Assembly (NCBI GenBank): GCA_022393335.1
Contig: JAJEKB010020998.1
Coordinates: 221,779-285,778, forward strand
Direction of reading: 5' to 3'
Length of the DNA: 64,000 nt
Origin: Macrotrachela quadricornifera
Taxonomy: Eukaryota > Rotifera > Eurotatoria > Philodinida > Philodinidae
Part shown: positions 1 through 12,660 of the stretch, in pieces
How the letters are laid out: every line of letters starts with the position of its first letter
Position numbering within the stretch: position 1 is the stretch's first letter
Notes under the pieces: model-generated
Database searches by the model: none
What the model was told of the DNA's origin: nothing
Seen by the model: the letters and a program-made list of their open reading frames with translations, nothing else
Made by a program: the position numbers and the translations under genes

Positions 1-634
1 AAAAAATTCCTAATTTAAAAAATGATGCAATAGTTTGAAAGAATTTATCATTCATTAATTCATCTTTGAGAGCATTTAATTGATCGTCAGTTTTTGATTC
101 ACAATGTGTTATAATTAAACAGGAATTATTTGATAATTCTTTTCCAAGAAAATCCGCTAATACTTCAAGTGATTTAATATCTTCTTGATTGATACCACTT
201 GTAAGAGAAATACAAAAACAAATTACATGAAATTTTGTAATTTCCATATTAACACATGCGCTAATTGTTCTTAGAATTGTTTCATTATCTCGAAGATCAA
301 TTTCATCCTTATGACCACGTTCGAATAAACCTGGTGTATCAATAATATTAAATACAGTGTTATTATCTTTTGCATGAAACGATTCGAACAGTGGATCTCT
401 TGTACCTGATTTAAGCATCATTTCATCAGGTACTTTTGTTGGATCGACTAATAATGCTTTGATAGTCGATTTACCTGTTCGTGTTCGTCCGATAAACATT
501 ATATTTTTATGGTCAGATTTTGTTACTCTGTAATTACCATTTCGAAAATAATCTTGTTTAACTTCTTCCATAAGTTTATTGCGTTTTTCCGCGGCATTGA
601 TACCGCGTCGTCGTTCCAATAATGACGGCGATTG
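1..634 (-). CDS. AIG1-like P-loop GTPase, internal exon (partial)
   Basis: An open minus-strand frame of 211 codons runs off the left edge, so the C-terminus is missing. It starts directly after a splice acceptor (TTTTAG; AG at 635-636 on the complement), so an upstream exon must lie to the right and was not found. Counting from the exon start, residues 49-56 read GRTRTGKS (P-loop, G1) and 99-102 DTPG (G3, followed by LFERG). Further on, LIITHCESK sits where AIG1/GIMAP-type GTPases carry their base-recognition segment. A basic, charged stretch precedes the P-loop. The family binds GTP and often acts at membranes; the role here is unknown. It is only distantly similar to the three GTPases at 13.5-36 kb, which read GETGSGKS, so it belongs to another subfamily. 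I am confident of the GTPase call, less so of the AIG1 label. Confidence 0.85.
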
Positions 635-636
635 CT

Positions 637-1287
637 AAAAATTAACATGGTGAAGCAGAATTTATAGATGTATGTTTAATTATAATTTAACAAAAACTCT
701 TTCGCTATACAAAATCTTAGTCATCATTTTATTTCTCTATACGAATGATACTTTTATTCTTGTCTGCATTAAGTTTTAAGGTAGAAAGTGTTTTATTACA
801 TTCAGTTACTATTTCGACCATACGGATTCAATCCATCACGTTTCTGACGCGATAATCTCAATAACTAAACATCCTATGATACCTATTTACACATTACTTA
901 GAAGGTTGATTTTTAACAATCAATTTCATTCGCTTAATACAAAACTATAAAAAAGACGTCACTATTGTGTAGATTATCTTGCTCATCTACAACATAATAA
1001 CTGGTTAGAACTTGAATTTCTGTCAAAGTGCAAAATGTGCTACGAATTACATCGAATTTCTATTATATATCATCAAAGTACGATTATTTTTATTGATTTG
1101 AAACATCATCTGGAATCGATATTAAGAGCTACAACTCGTCTTCGCTTGAATTTTTCACCTTTTGGTACCTAGCTCAGATTTCATAACTTCTAGACCAGCT
1201 TGATAATTTTCATTTCTTAAACGACTAGATAAGCTCTTAATAGCTCAAGTGAGATATTCATTGGCTTGATTATACATATAAATACCT
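637..1287. other. Non-coding stretch beside the GTPase exon
   Basis: No convincing coding exon or repeat was seen. Part of it is presumably intron or 5' region of the minus-strand GTPase. Confidence 0.4.
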
Positions 1288-2067
1288 CCCTAGTGAATGT
1301 ACTGAGCAAAGGGTACCCGAAAAAGTACCCTGCTACTAGTATGTCACAGGAACCTTAAGGGTATTGAATACCTTAAAGTACTTTTAGATACCTATAAGGT
1401 ACTGAGGCGGGTACCCTGCTGGAAAGTGTTCAGTAAATAGGTACTATTGCACAGTATTTTTGGGTACCCCGACGCCAAAATTGCAGTATGTCGATAGTCG
1501 ATGATCGAACCTCGTCCTGACCCTTTTTTCATTTTTTTTCTTTTAAGGCATTTTATGACATTTTTTTCAATTTAATTTAATTTAATTTTTCCAATTCTCA
1601 GAATTCAAGCAGGTCAATTCTGAAATATGACCTCCGCACCTGAGTTGATCGGATATCCATCAGACCACTTCAAGGTAGTCCTGTCTCAATTTTCTATTGA
1701 GATCGGCATAATCTCGACTAATAAATAGTCAAGAAATAATCGACGGAAAAAATAGTATCAAAAAAATTATTTTCTTACTTTTTCTCTAGTTGTTTATATT
1801 AAGTCGTATGCGCAAACGAAAAGGGCGAATGAACAGTTTGCTGCACAGAACGAGACAAATTTAGGGTACTCTGTAGAAATTTTCTCAGTAAATTTACACG
1901 TGTGGGTACCCATACAAGTACTTGTTCAGTAAACATATTAATATGGGTACCCAATGCAGTACCTACATCAGTATAATTACTGAGACTTTTTCGAAGTACC
2001 CATATCGGGTACCCTGATGAGGCTTTCTCAGTACATGGGTACCCTTAGCTCAGTACATTCACTTGGG
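1288..2067. mobile_element. Non-autonomous element with GGTACC-rich inverted ends
   Basis: The left end reads CCCTAGTGAATGTACTGAGC and the right end, reverse-complemented, CCCAAGTGAATGTACTGAGC. Both run on into AAGGGTACCC, giving inverted ends of about 30 bp with two or three mismatches. Inside each end, about 150-250 bp is crowded with GGTACC / GTACC / CAGTA motifs. The 780-bp interior has no long open frame and includes a short TTTAA repeat near 1570. No clear target-site duplication was found, so the superfamily is open. Confidence 0.7.
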
Positions 2068-3012
2068 CTGTTATTATTCACAAAGAAACGAACCTTTCGA
2101 TGAGTGTTAAAAAATCACTAAAACTATGAAAAATAACTGTTGACATAACTGATGAGGCAAGTATCTATTTGATTTTTCTGTCTCAGACTCGAGCAACAAA
2201 GTTCATAGATTATTTACTTATTCAGAACTTTACATTGAATAAAAGAAATATTAGAATGGAAATTGAAGAAAATATTTATCAGTTTAGGATCGTAAATTTT
2301 TCAGCAGCCTTTAAACGATGATCGAATACTATTTCGCTCTCAAGATAATTCGAACGTAAATAATAGACTTTGAATAGATATAGTTGTTTATAAGTAACTA
2401 CTACATAGATGTTTCAAATCATACTAATAATAGAAAGACATGAGGAAACAAATGAATACAATAATAATGTATCATAATAAAATGCTAACTAAGTATTTCT
2501 CACATCATCTATTCTTGACATACATCCGTGCTTGCCAATTAGAGAATTGTATTCATCTTTTATCTATTTTACTGACTACGAAAACTCATCAAAAAACTTC
2601 AATTCTACTGTTAAATAATGGTTAAAATGTTTTTATACATAGTTCAGAGAACAAAGTTCAACGTACCAACTTTTTACATATTATCAAGTGATAGTAGAGA
2701 ATATCTAATCAGTTGAGAAATAAAGCTTGTATAATAAAGAAATATAAGTTAAACATTAATCTTATAATAACTTGAATAAAGATTATTCGTAGCTGTCAAT
2801 ATTGAATTCGAGAGAACAGAGTTTCGATTGAAACTATCGATCGGACCAAGATTGAAAATGAAGGTAAGAATGATTCATTTTCAAAATCAACAGAATTTCA
2901 AAAATCCGTTCTGAAAATTCCTTGAACTAAAATTCATCAAAGTCGAGGTTTCTATAAAAGTTTTTGAAAATATTACTCAAAACTGATATTATTATTATCT
3001 TTAAGATATAAA
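2068..3012. other. AT-rich intergenic DNA
   Basis: No gene, RNA or repeat recognised. The short open frame at 2440-2625 has no recognisable features. Confidence 0.4.
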
Positions 3013-4230
3013 TAGTATGGTGCCATGTTCTTGCATTTAACATTACTTTTACCCTTACAAAATATTTAATTAGAAATTCGTTTGTAGATCTGATGCTTAA
3101 AAAACAAATTTATACTAACTTATCTATGTGAACATTTTTGTCTCTAAATGCGTGTATCTGGACGCACTTTTTCTTAGGAACACTGTAAACGCGTTTGATT
3201 TTTACATGGGTAGTAGATAAAATGGCTAAACAGTTTATCTTGTGACGAGTAAAACTATAGACAGATCTAATAACCTTCGCGAGAATAATTTCCATGATCA
3301 TCAATGCTTCATAGACATATGTTTAAAAGATTCTTTGTACTTCTAATCGCCATATATAAGCAATAAAAACAATTACTGATGGTCTTATTTGATGCGCTCC
3401 TTTCTTTATTGAGAAAATTGGATTTTCTTTGATATTAATATCTATTTTAATAAGCAGTATATTCTGTTGTAAGTTGAATAACGTCGGCTAGAAAACAGCA
3501 AGAGATCTGCGATTTTCAGCATTGGAAAGAGAAGCAGTAACTTTGTATGGAAATATGAAAGAAAATGGCATTATACCAGATATTGTATGATCTTGTCACC
3601 AATATCAAAGGAATTCCAATTTTCTTAGTGAAGAAAGAAACGTATAAAAAAATCATTGAGAATTATTTATATTGCTTATATATGGTGGTTATAAGTACAA
3701 AGAATTGATGACGATGGAAATTACTTTCTTGGAGATCAGTGCCCGACACGGGTGATTTGATTGTGATTCGAACCGACTCAAGTTCTGCACAAAATTAAAT
3801 CTGATCCGACCCGATCTGAGGTGAGAAGTGGTTTTTGACCAATCAAAATGAGTTTTTTTTTCAAACATTGACAATCTTCTCACTGAATCGATACATATTC
3901 TATCAATATTCGAAATAAAGAAATCATTCTCCTCTAAAATTGTTACTTTTCTTATGTGAAATTCAAAATTTTTAAACCTTTTGTGACCCGATCCGATTTG
4001 ACCCAAGGTCAAATATCGTTATTATCGTGGCCTGATCTGAGTTGGACATTGTCAGAAATTATTAGACTGGTATACAGTTCTACTCATCACAAGATTGACC
4101 GTTTAACCATTTTATCTACTAAATTAGCACAAGTTCATTTTTTAAGCATCAAATCTATATACGAATTTCTAATGAAATGTTTTGCAAGAGTAAAAGTAAT
4201 GTGAAATGCAACAATATGACATCGTAGTGC
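3013..4230. mobile_element. Foldback element, diverged arms
   Basis: The left arm (about 3013-3271) and right arm (about 4050-4230) are diverged inverted copies: the 64-codon minus-strand frame at 3110-3304 and the 82-codon plus-strand frame at 3956-4204 encode similar peptides (HKINCLAILST versus HKIDRLTILST). The ends share TTGCATTT followed by CATTACTTTTAC. The roughly 780-bp loop carries no recognisable gene. Arms differ by roughly a quarter of bases, so this is an old insertion. Confidence 0.65.
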
Positions 4231-4620
4231 TCATATTTTAAAAATAATAATAGCAATTTTGGATCATATTTTGGCATACCAGTATTTTCATCAATTTTTT
4301 TACAGAAAAAATCGATCTGAAAATATTAAAAACAACATTTTCATAGATAAGTCGATCACATCTATCCAACGATGCCAAAAAAAGTCAACAAAAATAAATT
4401 TTGCTCGAATTTCGAATTGTCGACATCTTACTTAAAATTAAAAGCTCTACAACACTACGCAATCGGATACATATTTGATGTAAAACATTAAAAAAAATAT
4501 ATAAAATAGATAGAACATATTTGTACTTACATTAGATGTTGTAGAACTCATCGAAGAAAATTTCTTGTGCGTTAATAGTAAATTGTAACACCTTTTTAAA
4601 AATTTTAATTTATTTCTTTT

Positions 4621-4636
4621 ATATATATATATATAT
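4621..4636. repeat. (AT)n microsatellite
   Basis: Eight uninterrupted AT units. Confidence 0.9.
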
Positions 4637-5479
4637 GCGACTACAAGATCATTTTTTACCAAGACAATGCATGTTTGTTTTGTAGAGAAAAAACCCACAA
4701 TAATAAAAAGAGAAAGGCAAATATATTGAGGGTATATTGGAAAAATGACTAATACGAGTACCTTTTAAAAAAGAAAACCAACTTTACTGCATACAAATAA
4801 GATGTAGTTTGTTGAGTAATAAGAAAATATATTATGACACATGATGAGAGAAGAAAAAGTGACGATTTGGATTTTTTCATTTCTATTCTTTCAAAATAAC
4901 AAACAACAACAATCGATTTCTTTTTTTAACAGATGGAATTTCAGCGAAGAAATCAACTTCAAAAGATTAAAACAGGTAAAAATTGTTATTTCTCATACGA
5001 TTTCTGTAAAATATTGACATTATGATTCAAGCAGTGACCCATCGTTACAGGATACACAATTGCGCGTAAGAATTTATGCATAATACGATATGTGCTTTTG
5101 CCACGATGGATATCATCAAATAATCTACACAATGAATATACAGTGGTCGTCAAAATTATCGAAACAGCAAATAAAATATCTTTTCTTCTCTTTCACACAT
5201 TAACAGTTACATATGTCGAAATAATCCATGATTTGCCCAACTTTCGTTTGAATATAAATGAAACTTCAACTGTATAAGATCCATTCGGAAATAGCTGAAA
5301 CAAGAATTCAGCTGGTACCTCAGCACTGTAAATAAGTTAAAATTCAAATATCTCTGTCTGAGCATATCAACAATAGCTCATATTTTGAATTTATTAGTTT
5401 GGCAGTCCTGTTTCAGAACCCTTGCGAGTCTTCTTTGAAAATTTTTTTGTAAACTATTTTACATTTAATATTATTTGAC
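4637..5479. other. AT-rich intergenic DNA
   Basis: No coding exon or repeat family recognised. Confidence 0.4.
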
Positions 5480-5940
5480 GCAGTTTAAGGTGCTGGTTCT
5501 GAATATGATCTTCATTTTTCTTCAAATTGTAACATGAATGCTTAAAACTGGATTTGTGAGGAAATATCTCGAGTTTCTTAGGCATCTCGTAAAATATTCT
5601 GGGAAAGATTTTGTAAATTTTTGCTGCTACCATAAGCATGATACGTATATGGAAGTATTTGGTGAAAGTACGAGCTTGCTTAAAAGTTTTTCTTTTGTAG
5701 TCTTTAGGCCACATAGAAAAGTATGTTGTTGGATACTGTTTACTAGTAAAAATGAACCGAAAATCTCTTGAAAAAACTATTGTATATCTATGATTCGTTG
5801 CAGCTTGCCAAGTTGATTCCGAATATCTACTTGGTTTTTCTTCGAAGTGAAACACGGATGTTCAAAAACAAATTTTCCACGAGAGATTTGGCGGTTTTAG
5901 GGTATTTTGTACACTAGCCTGGGAAAGGTTTCATGTAGGA
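5480..5940. repeat. Diverged direct repeat pair (about 130 bp)
   Basis: Segment 5485-5615 recurs at about 5800-5935 in the same orientation. Shared anchors are TTTTTCTTC, GATTTG/GAGATTTG and CTGGGAAAG. Spacing is about 315 bp. The overlapping open frames on both strands look like by-products, not genes. Confidence 0.5.
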
Positions 5941-5944
5941 GTGC

Positions 5945-6085
5945 TTCGTTAACATTGAAATTAAAATAATGCTAATGCTTTTTACATTAGCATTAAGATT
6001 AAGCCTAACGCTTTGACATTATTTTGCACTAGCATTAATTAACATCTAGGCGTTAGCATTAAAAAATAATACTAACGCATATTCT
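5945..6085. repeat. Degenerate TTAGCATTA repeat patch
   Basis: Multiple TTAGCATTA / CTAACGC motifs occur in both orientations within 140 bp. Several can pair, so the patch is hairpin-prone. Confidence 0.6.
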
Positions 6086-6469
6086 CCCTATGAAGGTACC
6101 CATAGGTCCTCAAGTTCAACGCGATAAAATATCCATAAGTATGCAAGACCTAACCTGTTTTCGAAACTCATGAATGGTCATACTTTATCCTATAGAGTTA
6201 TCAATCTATTTTCCATGGCTGTTCTATACAATGTCTACAGATGCTTCACCGTTGCGCTATGCACGTTTCGAGTTCCATTGCAAAACTATCGTGTATAGCC
6301 ATATAATAGTACATCAAGGAAAATTCTTGTCCATCTAGCTCAGCTGAATCGCTGAGTCCAATGATATTTTGCATGAGTTTGAAGAATCATATGAAAAAGA
6401 ATTACATAAAAACACTGTTAGGAAGGAAAAATCTTTTCATTCGTCATTTTTTTCTTTCTGTCTTTCTCT

Positions 6470-6810
6470 TTTATTAAGGCAAATAATGATGACAAAATAT
6501 TACATTCGATTTTTTTCATACTCACATTATTTTTGTTCTGTGTTTTATCCAAGTAATTGCTATGCGTCATGCAATATAGATTTTACTGAAGAAATTCAAA
6601 TCAATGATTGTATAAAAGAACATGGTAAAACACAACGAAAATATAAATTTGTTTTTGCTTTTCTTCGAAAAAAGGTAAGTGTTAGTCATAGAAGTTTTTT
6701 TTGATTACATATGTATTGATTGTTATAATTAAGATTTTTATATTTTGTCAAGAAAACTTTATATTCTGATTTATTATATTGTTTGAGACTCTTTTATTGT
6801 AATTCAACTA
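6470..6810 (+). other. Exon-like duplicated segment, copy A
   Basis: This segment is a diverged copy of 30230-30530. Both contain the start AATGATGACAAAATATTACA, a highly similar block of about 110 bp, and a splice-donor-like GGTAAGTGT at the same place (about 6675 and 30439). A possible acceptor (TTATTAAG) precedes the ATG in this copy only. In one frame both copies read SYSHYFCSVFYP, NC and CNIDF followed by EEI. In another frame the second copy reads a signal-peptide-like hydrophobic stretch ending in a stop; this copy cannot, because of one extra T. No family was recognised. It could be an exon of an unknown gene or part of a transposon carrying splice signals. Confidence 0.35.
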
Positions 6811-7125
6811 TTTTCCCATGAATGAACATGCAACAAAGTTTACTGGGTTGTAGACTAGAAAAAGTCGAAAATGATATGAGCCAATGCTGCGAGTTGACTG
6901 CGATATTCAAGTTTGACTCAAAATTTCCTACAAAATCCGGATTTTTCTACAAAATTGTATTTTCGAACTTTGATCTAATACTTTGCCTATATGAAGCCTT
7001 CAGTTAGATTAGCTTGTGAAAAAAATTTCAAAAATTTTGGACTTCGTTTTCCCAAGATTTTAGCTTTCTAAAATAGAGGCGCTTTTCAATAGATGCCGTT
7101 TAAAAGATGACTATTTCGACAGTAG

Positions 7126-7895
7126 TGTCAAACCTGAAAGTTGAATTCAATTGAACCAACTTTCATGGTCCTTTCTTACCTTATCCAAACGAGTTGGTCC
7201 TCAACTTTGCCTTCTTCCTCCCCAAGGGTTTCACCCTCACCCTCAGTTTTACCTATAGGGTTTGGCCTTTCTCAAAAGGGTTTTGCTCCCTTAACCCGCA
7301 AATGGTTTCCCTCAAAGAATTCAAATGAATCTGAATTGTAAACTTGAGTTGAAATTAATTTAAGTGAATCTCAGTTGAAAACTTGAATCGAAGTTGGTTC
7401 AGTTGAACTAAGCTTATTAATTGAATTCAACTTTCAAGTTTGACATATATGGGGAGCGAAATAATTTAGGGAGGGGGAAAAGCGGATCCTGATGGGACCT
7501 GCTGGATCCTACGGTAAAATGAATATATTTTAATTAATATTAAGTATTATCATTGAAATATATCAATATTTTTGTAGGGCTCGGATGGACCCAACGATAC
7601 AGGTTCAGCTTTCTCTCTCTTGACGTAGTATCATCAAAATATATTAATTCTATAGTAGGATCCAGGGCCCACTTTTCCCCCCTTGGGAAAAAGCAAAATC
7701 CTTTTGAGGAAAGCCGAATTCCATAAGCGCAGGTGATGGTGAGAGCAGAACCTTCGGTGGGTGGAGAGCAAAGCCGAGGACCAATTCTTTTGGAACAAAG
7801 TGAGGAAGGATCGTGGGAGCTTGATATATTGAATCCAACTTAAAAAGTTCAGTTGAAATAACTTCAGATGAATTTAGATTTTTCAATTGAACTCA
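7126..7895. mobile_element. Composite inverted repeat
   Basis: Segments 7141-7345 (+) and 7640-7895 (-) are inverted diverged copies of one sequence; the peptides in the paired frames share SPSPxxxxxGFxxKxFA-type spacing. The left segment also has its own short inverted ends, GTCAAACCTGAAAGTTGAA near 7127 and its complement near 7445. A smaller GGGGGAAAAG...GGATCCTAC inverted pair (about 7475-7535 and 7650-7682) lies in the middle. No transposase is present. Confidence 0.6.
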
Positions 7896-7897
7896 CG

Positions 7898-8055
7898 AAG
7901 AACCCTATCCAGGCACCCGACTCTGATTCAGTTCGTTCATACATTATCTGATAGAGTATAGTGATATGGTCAAAAGTGAAAAATATTATTGACCACCAAC
8001 TCGTTTTCGAGGCGTTATAGTCATTTTAATAGAATTTTAGTCTATGGCATGGCAT
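7898..8055. repeat. Dispersed repeat, copy 1
   Basis: Similar to 19319-19482: both share CAGG(C/T)(A/G)CCC(G)..., then TTCGTTCATACAT and, further on, ATTTTAG(T/C)(T)(C/T)ATGG. No coding potential. Confidence 0.55.
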
Positions 8056-8070
8056 CTACCAAAAACCTAA

Positions 8071-8339
8071 ATGAAGATATTTCGATCTGAAATCTTGTCC
8101 ACAGGTAGGCCTACTTGTAACTCGAATGTTCTCAAAAATTTAGGTCAAAAGAATGTTTCCTGCATGAGATGCTGACTTTTCAAAAGACATAATGTTATCC
8201 AAGCTTTTCGTAAAATCTGAGGGACGTTCAAAATTCAATATCTCGCGAAGGGAAGATTCTTTTAACCAGAATTTTTGAGGACATTCGAGTTACAAGTAGG
8301 CCTACCTGTGGACAAAGTTTCAGATCGAAATATCTTCAT
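8071..8339. repeat. Hairpin-forming inverted repeat
   Basis: Arms of about 85 bp (8071-8154 and 8254-8339) carry ATGAAGATATTTCGATCTGA and GGTAGGCCTACTTGTAACTC with very few mismatches. They flank a 100-bp spacer. It ends six bases before the next inverted-repeat element. Confidence 0.75.
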
Positions 8340-8344
8340 CCGAG

Positions 8345-9307
8345 TAACGGGTGTCCCATAATGAATGAGCCTCTCAGTATTTTGCATATTTCTCACCTAT
8401 AATTCAGCTTAGAAAGTAAAATTTTTTTGTAGAAAGATTTCTCGTGAAATTCTCAACAAAATGTAGATATTTTTATTATCTTAAAGAATTTCCATTATCT
8501 TGTTAAATTTGATGGAATCGATATGTCCAAGAAGCATAACTTTCAACAAGAAGTTTTTAATAAGATTAGCATATCTCAAAATAACTGAACTACGGAGAAA
8601 TGTCACTTAGTAGGTTTTGTAGAGGAAAGTTTGCTCTACAACACAGAATAGTCGGATCCTCAAACGCATTTGGATACAATGAATAAATATTAATAGAATA
8701 TTGTATACTATATCCATATAAAAATTAGGATAAATATCCCTTACAATATTCTATCAAGATTTATTCATAGTATTCAAGTTTATCTGAGAAACGGCCTAGA
8801 AGATATTATAGAACAAACTTTCCTCTACAAAACTAGCTATCTCATATATTTCCACAATATAGCCGTTTTGAGATATACTAATCGATCTTTTATACTTACT
8901 GATTAGAAAAAAACTGCATTTCAAGATTATTTAGTATTTCGACTATAACATCGTTATTTGTCAATGAAGTTCAGAAAGTTGTTTTTGCCAAAATAATCAG
9001 TGAGAGAAGCTCTACAAAAAGTCTCATCTGAAAGGAAACTTTTTTGAATACTTTGCGTCTTTTTTGGTTGACTTTTCATGAAGGTATTTGCTAAAAACTT
9101 CTAGTTTGAAAGTAGTGTTTCTTGAATAAATCGATTGCAGCACATCTCACGAAATAATGAAAACTATTTAAGATAATAAAAAGATCTACATTTTGTAGAG
9201 AATTTCACGAGGAATCTTTCTATAAAAAAATTCTATTTTCTAAGCTGAATTATAGATGAGAAATATGCAAAATATTGAGAGGCTCATTTATTATGTTACA
9301 CCCGTTA
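8345..9307. mobile_element. Near-palindromic foldback element with TA at both edges
   Basis: The ends read TAACGGGTGT...GAGCCTCTCA on the left and, reverse-complemented, the same on the right. At least 120 bp of terminal inverted repeat are about 90% alike. Further inside, more paired blocks continue toward the centre (GTAGAGGAAAGTTTG near 8619 and its complement near 8815; a pair of AATATT-rich blocks near 8690/8750). Almost the whole 960-bp element is therefore one imperfect palindrome, with extra sequence in the right arm (about 8900-9100). TA dinucleotides at both edges fit a Tc1/mariner-type target site. No open transposase frame. Confidence 0.75.
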
Positions 9308-11133
9308 TTTAGAGAAGAAATTCAAAAAAACGATTGTGGAACTTCAGCAGTTTTCAGATGAAAATGTCAAAAACTTTAAATTACTCATGACAAAAAATTC
9401 CGCTATGTCCATGGAAATGAGATATTTGTATAATATCTCTTGTAGAAATAAACAAATAAAATATGAATTTTTTCTGTTGTATAGTACTCGTTGTGGGCTG
9501 TCTAGCAGCATAGTATATAAAACAATTCGACAAGCACTTGTATAGAAGATGACACATGTGAAACAATGTTTACACGTTTTTTTGCAAACAGCTGTATACA
9601 TCGTTAATACTTTATACCTATAATTTAGAAAGTTTTGCATGATATCATTTTTGACAAAATTTCAATTTTTGCATTTTCATATGGAAACATGATATATATG
9701 ATCCTCATTTATACGTATTTATTAATGAAATAAAAGAACGGGTGCTATCAATAATCATAGGTTTACATGATCTACAAATTCTGCAAGTTTCATGCGATTT
9801 CGAAATAGCCGATGTAAACGTGGTAGAGATCCCATGAAATATCCCATCTGTAGCTCTTATTATCAGAAAAAGAAAGCTTTCAATGACTAATTTTCGACAC
9901 TGAAAAAACTATACATGAACGAGAATTTATTGTTTTCGTATTTCATCCTTTTGTCATGGAAAATGTTTTTCTTTTAAACAAATAGAATCTGAGGAAAGAT
10001 GAAGCGTAAAAATTCTACAATTTTCAAGCAACTATTTTATTTTAATTGTATCCTTTTTTATTTCAAAAAAGCAAAAAACTCTGTAGATTGTTTGTCGTAT
10101 GGTCAGGAAGTAGTTTCTCAGAATACTATTTAATTTGAAAGAAAAATTACACAATTGAAATAGCTTTTATATTATAGATTGTGAAACTCTTCACTCTGCG
10201 TATCCTAGTATATTTTGCATTCTTGTTATTAAAAAAAATTTTAAGGACCAAAATATGAAATGAAAATTTCTGTCATTTATTATAAATCATGCGTTATGTA
10301 CCTTGTAAAAAAACATTACATTATTAACACTAGAAAATACAAGATATAGACGTGTGACATTTTACATATAATCCTAAATATGTCTAAACTTTATAAAAGA
10401 ATATTTAAACTGTAAATGAAACTTTTAGAAGAATTAGATGAAAAAAGCTTTTGTACTATTCTATATATTTATAATGTTATTATAGCAAACTGTATCATGT
10501 CATATTGAATAGCAGTTATTAATTTTGTCAATGTTTTTCTTGATATAATTTTCATCTTTGCAATTGTATCATACAACTATATACAAATGAATCTCGTTTT
10601 GAAGCATATTCACATTAGAAAAATAATTATTCTACTAGAACTCAAAAATATTTCAGAATATATCATATGTTTTGGATGATTTATTGAGCGAATTACGTTC
10701 AATATCATCGACAACCCGTGATTTTAACTGGTCGTGAATATGAAAAGAAAGTATAAAAAAATAACTGCTTTTCCCAATATCATCACTTGATGATCGATGA
10801 TGAGCATAGTTCTTAGCGAGAAAACTTAAACAACTACAGAGTTATTTAGTAATAATGTAGTTTCTTTATGATTCCTATGTTATTTGTAGATGTTATCAAT
10901 AGAACATTTGATGTTAAATGCAATTATAAGATATGATTAACTCAAATTATTTGAATTATACGACAGAGAGAGAGAGGGAGAAAGAGCAAATAAAATGAAG
11001 TTTGGACAAAAGGAAGAACAGTTCAAACGATTTATTGTTCAGATTCTCCCTATAAGAAAATGATTTGTTTTCTTGAGTCAACTTTCAAAAATGGATCCAT
11101 TTGATATTCTCTTCCTATTCTGATGTCTACACC
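9308..11133. other. AT-rich intergenic DNA
   Basis: No gene recognised. A short purine (AG)n tract lies near 10964-10990. Small open frames around 9336-9640 overlap on opposite strands and have no recognisable features. Confidence 0.4.
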
Positions 11134-12465
11134 AATCGACGATCTTGTCATATTGGAAAGGCCTTTTATTGGCTACCATTACTCTTTATGTAATACTATT
11201 TCATTTTGACTTTTGCACCAGAGATGTCCATCGCGCCGCTGCCGCTGCCGCGCCGCGGCCGCGACCGCGGTTGGCGGCGCGGCAGCGGCAGGTTTTTTTT
11301 TTAGATTATCGCGGCGCGGCACATCGCTCATAATGGCGCCGCGGCAGTGGTGCGGCAGAAGCTTTTCATGTTTTTAGCCACCGCGGCAGCGACGCGGCTC
11401 AATTTTTTTGCAGAAATTTTATCTGTAATTCTAAAAAATATCCAGCCTCAGACCTGAAATTAAACTCCAAAAAGTGGCATTTTTTCTTCATGTAGTGACA
11501 ATATTAGTGCTGTAACCTTTTCTTCAAATATTGCTGCGACAGCGGCAGATTTTCAGCCGCGATGGATATCTCTGTTTTGCACACCATATACAAAAAATGT
11601 AAAGATACAAAAAATACTTTTATTTTTTTGTTTTTAACACAACGAGAAACATAAAATTTCTATTGTAAAAAAAATATTCATTTTTTTAATGTTATCATTG
11701 ACGTCTGCATCTAGGATTTCTATCGTCGATTAAAAAAATCCTTTCGTTTATATTAAAGAATATCTAAAAAAAATGAATTCGATAGAATGATTGATTAATA
11801 AAATACTGAAATGTATTTAATAAGCGTGATTTATTTTAAAAAATCTAAGAAAATCTATTATATAGTCCATTGTTTTTTCTATATCGAATGAGCACATTTT
11901 ACCTTCATCTAATTGAAATAGAACGGTTACATGTTGTTTGATAGCGAGTTGAACGTTCTAGAAAAAGTACATATTAGAAGTGATGTTGTACTAGATATTG
12001 AATTAATAATCACTAAATAACGTTCAAACATCGTTTTTTATATATGATTATATAAAGAAGACATTATGTGCTGTTCATCTTGGGAAGCAGCGAAGAATCT
12101 TTTTCTTTTCTCTCACAAGAATTTTGTCTGAACAAAAAGAAATTAAAAATTTCTTGTATTTCTTTCCAGTTTCTGTTTATTCAAAATTTTCAGACAATAT
12201 TCTTTTGATCTTGAACCTCAGCCAAGATTATTTTCAAAGAAAAGAAAATGACTCTTGTCTGAACGTTAAATATATCTTGAATATCTTATGATTCTTGCTA
12301 GATTCTTTTATTTCTGATTAATCAGACGCGATTTTTGTCATCTTGAAATCCAGACAAGATTCTTTTTACTTTTCGGTCAAAAAGAATGTTGCCTGAATAC
12401 AGGAATCTTGTCTGAAAGTAAAGAAAAACAAGAATCTGGAAAGAATAGGGCAAGATCGTCGATTG
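11134..12465. mobile_element. Possible older element enclosing the hAT insertion
   Basis: A 15-bp motif, CAATCGACGATCTTG, lies at 11134 and, inverted, at 12451-12465, with weaker similarity just outside and inside. The right part (12050-12450) is packed with CTTGTCTGAA and TTCAGACAAG motifs in both orientations, like a subterminal repeat array. No transposase frame. The inverted pair could be chance, hence the moderate confidence. Confidence 0.4.
11219..11574. mobile_element. GC-rich non-autonomous hAT-type element
   Basis: The ends are CAGAGATGTCCATCGCG and the complement of CAGAGATATCCATCGCG, a 17-bp inverted repeat with one mismatch. A perfect 8-bp duplication, TTTTGCAC, flanks it (11211-11218 and 11575-11582). 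An 8-bp target duplication and a CAGRG-type terminus are the classical hAT signature. The 356-bp body is strikingly GC-rich (GCCGCTGCCGC, GCGGCGCGGC) in a very AT-rich neighbourhood and strongly self-complementary. The open frame across it (11145-11333) is a composition artefact. Confidence 0.88.
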
Positions 12466-12660
12466 ATGTATGTCTTAGAATCAAACACATGAAATATATT
12501 TTCCTTTCTGATTAGCGTTCATCCGATATTTGAATTTTTCTTGGAATTCAATCCTACTCAATGTCAACAAATTCTACACGTTTCTTGTTTCTGTTTTAAT
12601 GAAGTCTTATGGATTTTATTTTTGATTAGAACTATGTGAGCCTAAGCGATTTTGTTTTAT

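Noticed and set aside
3689..4204. Overlapping frames of 107 and 82 codons
   Set aside because: They fall in the loop and right arm of a foldback element and match its left arm in inverted orientation.
11145..11333. Arg/Ala/Pro-rich open frame
   Set aside because: It runs through the GC-rich hAT-type element; composition and inverted-repeat structure explain it.
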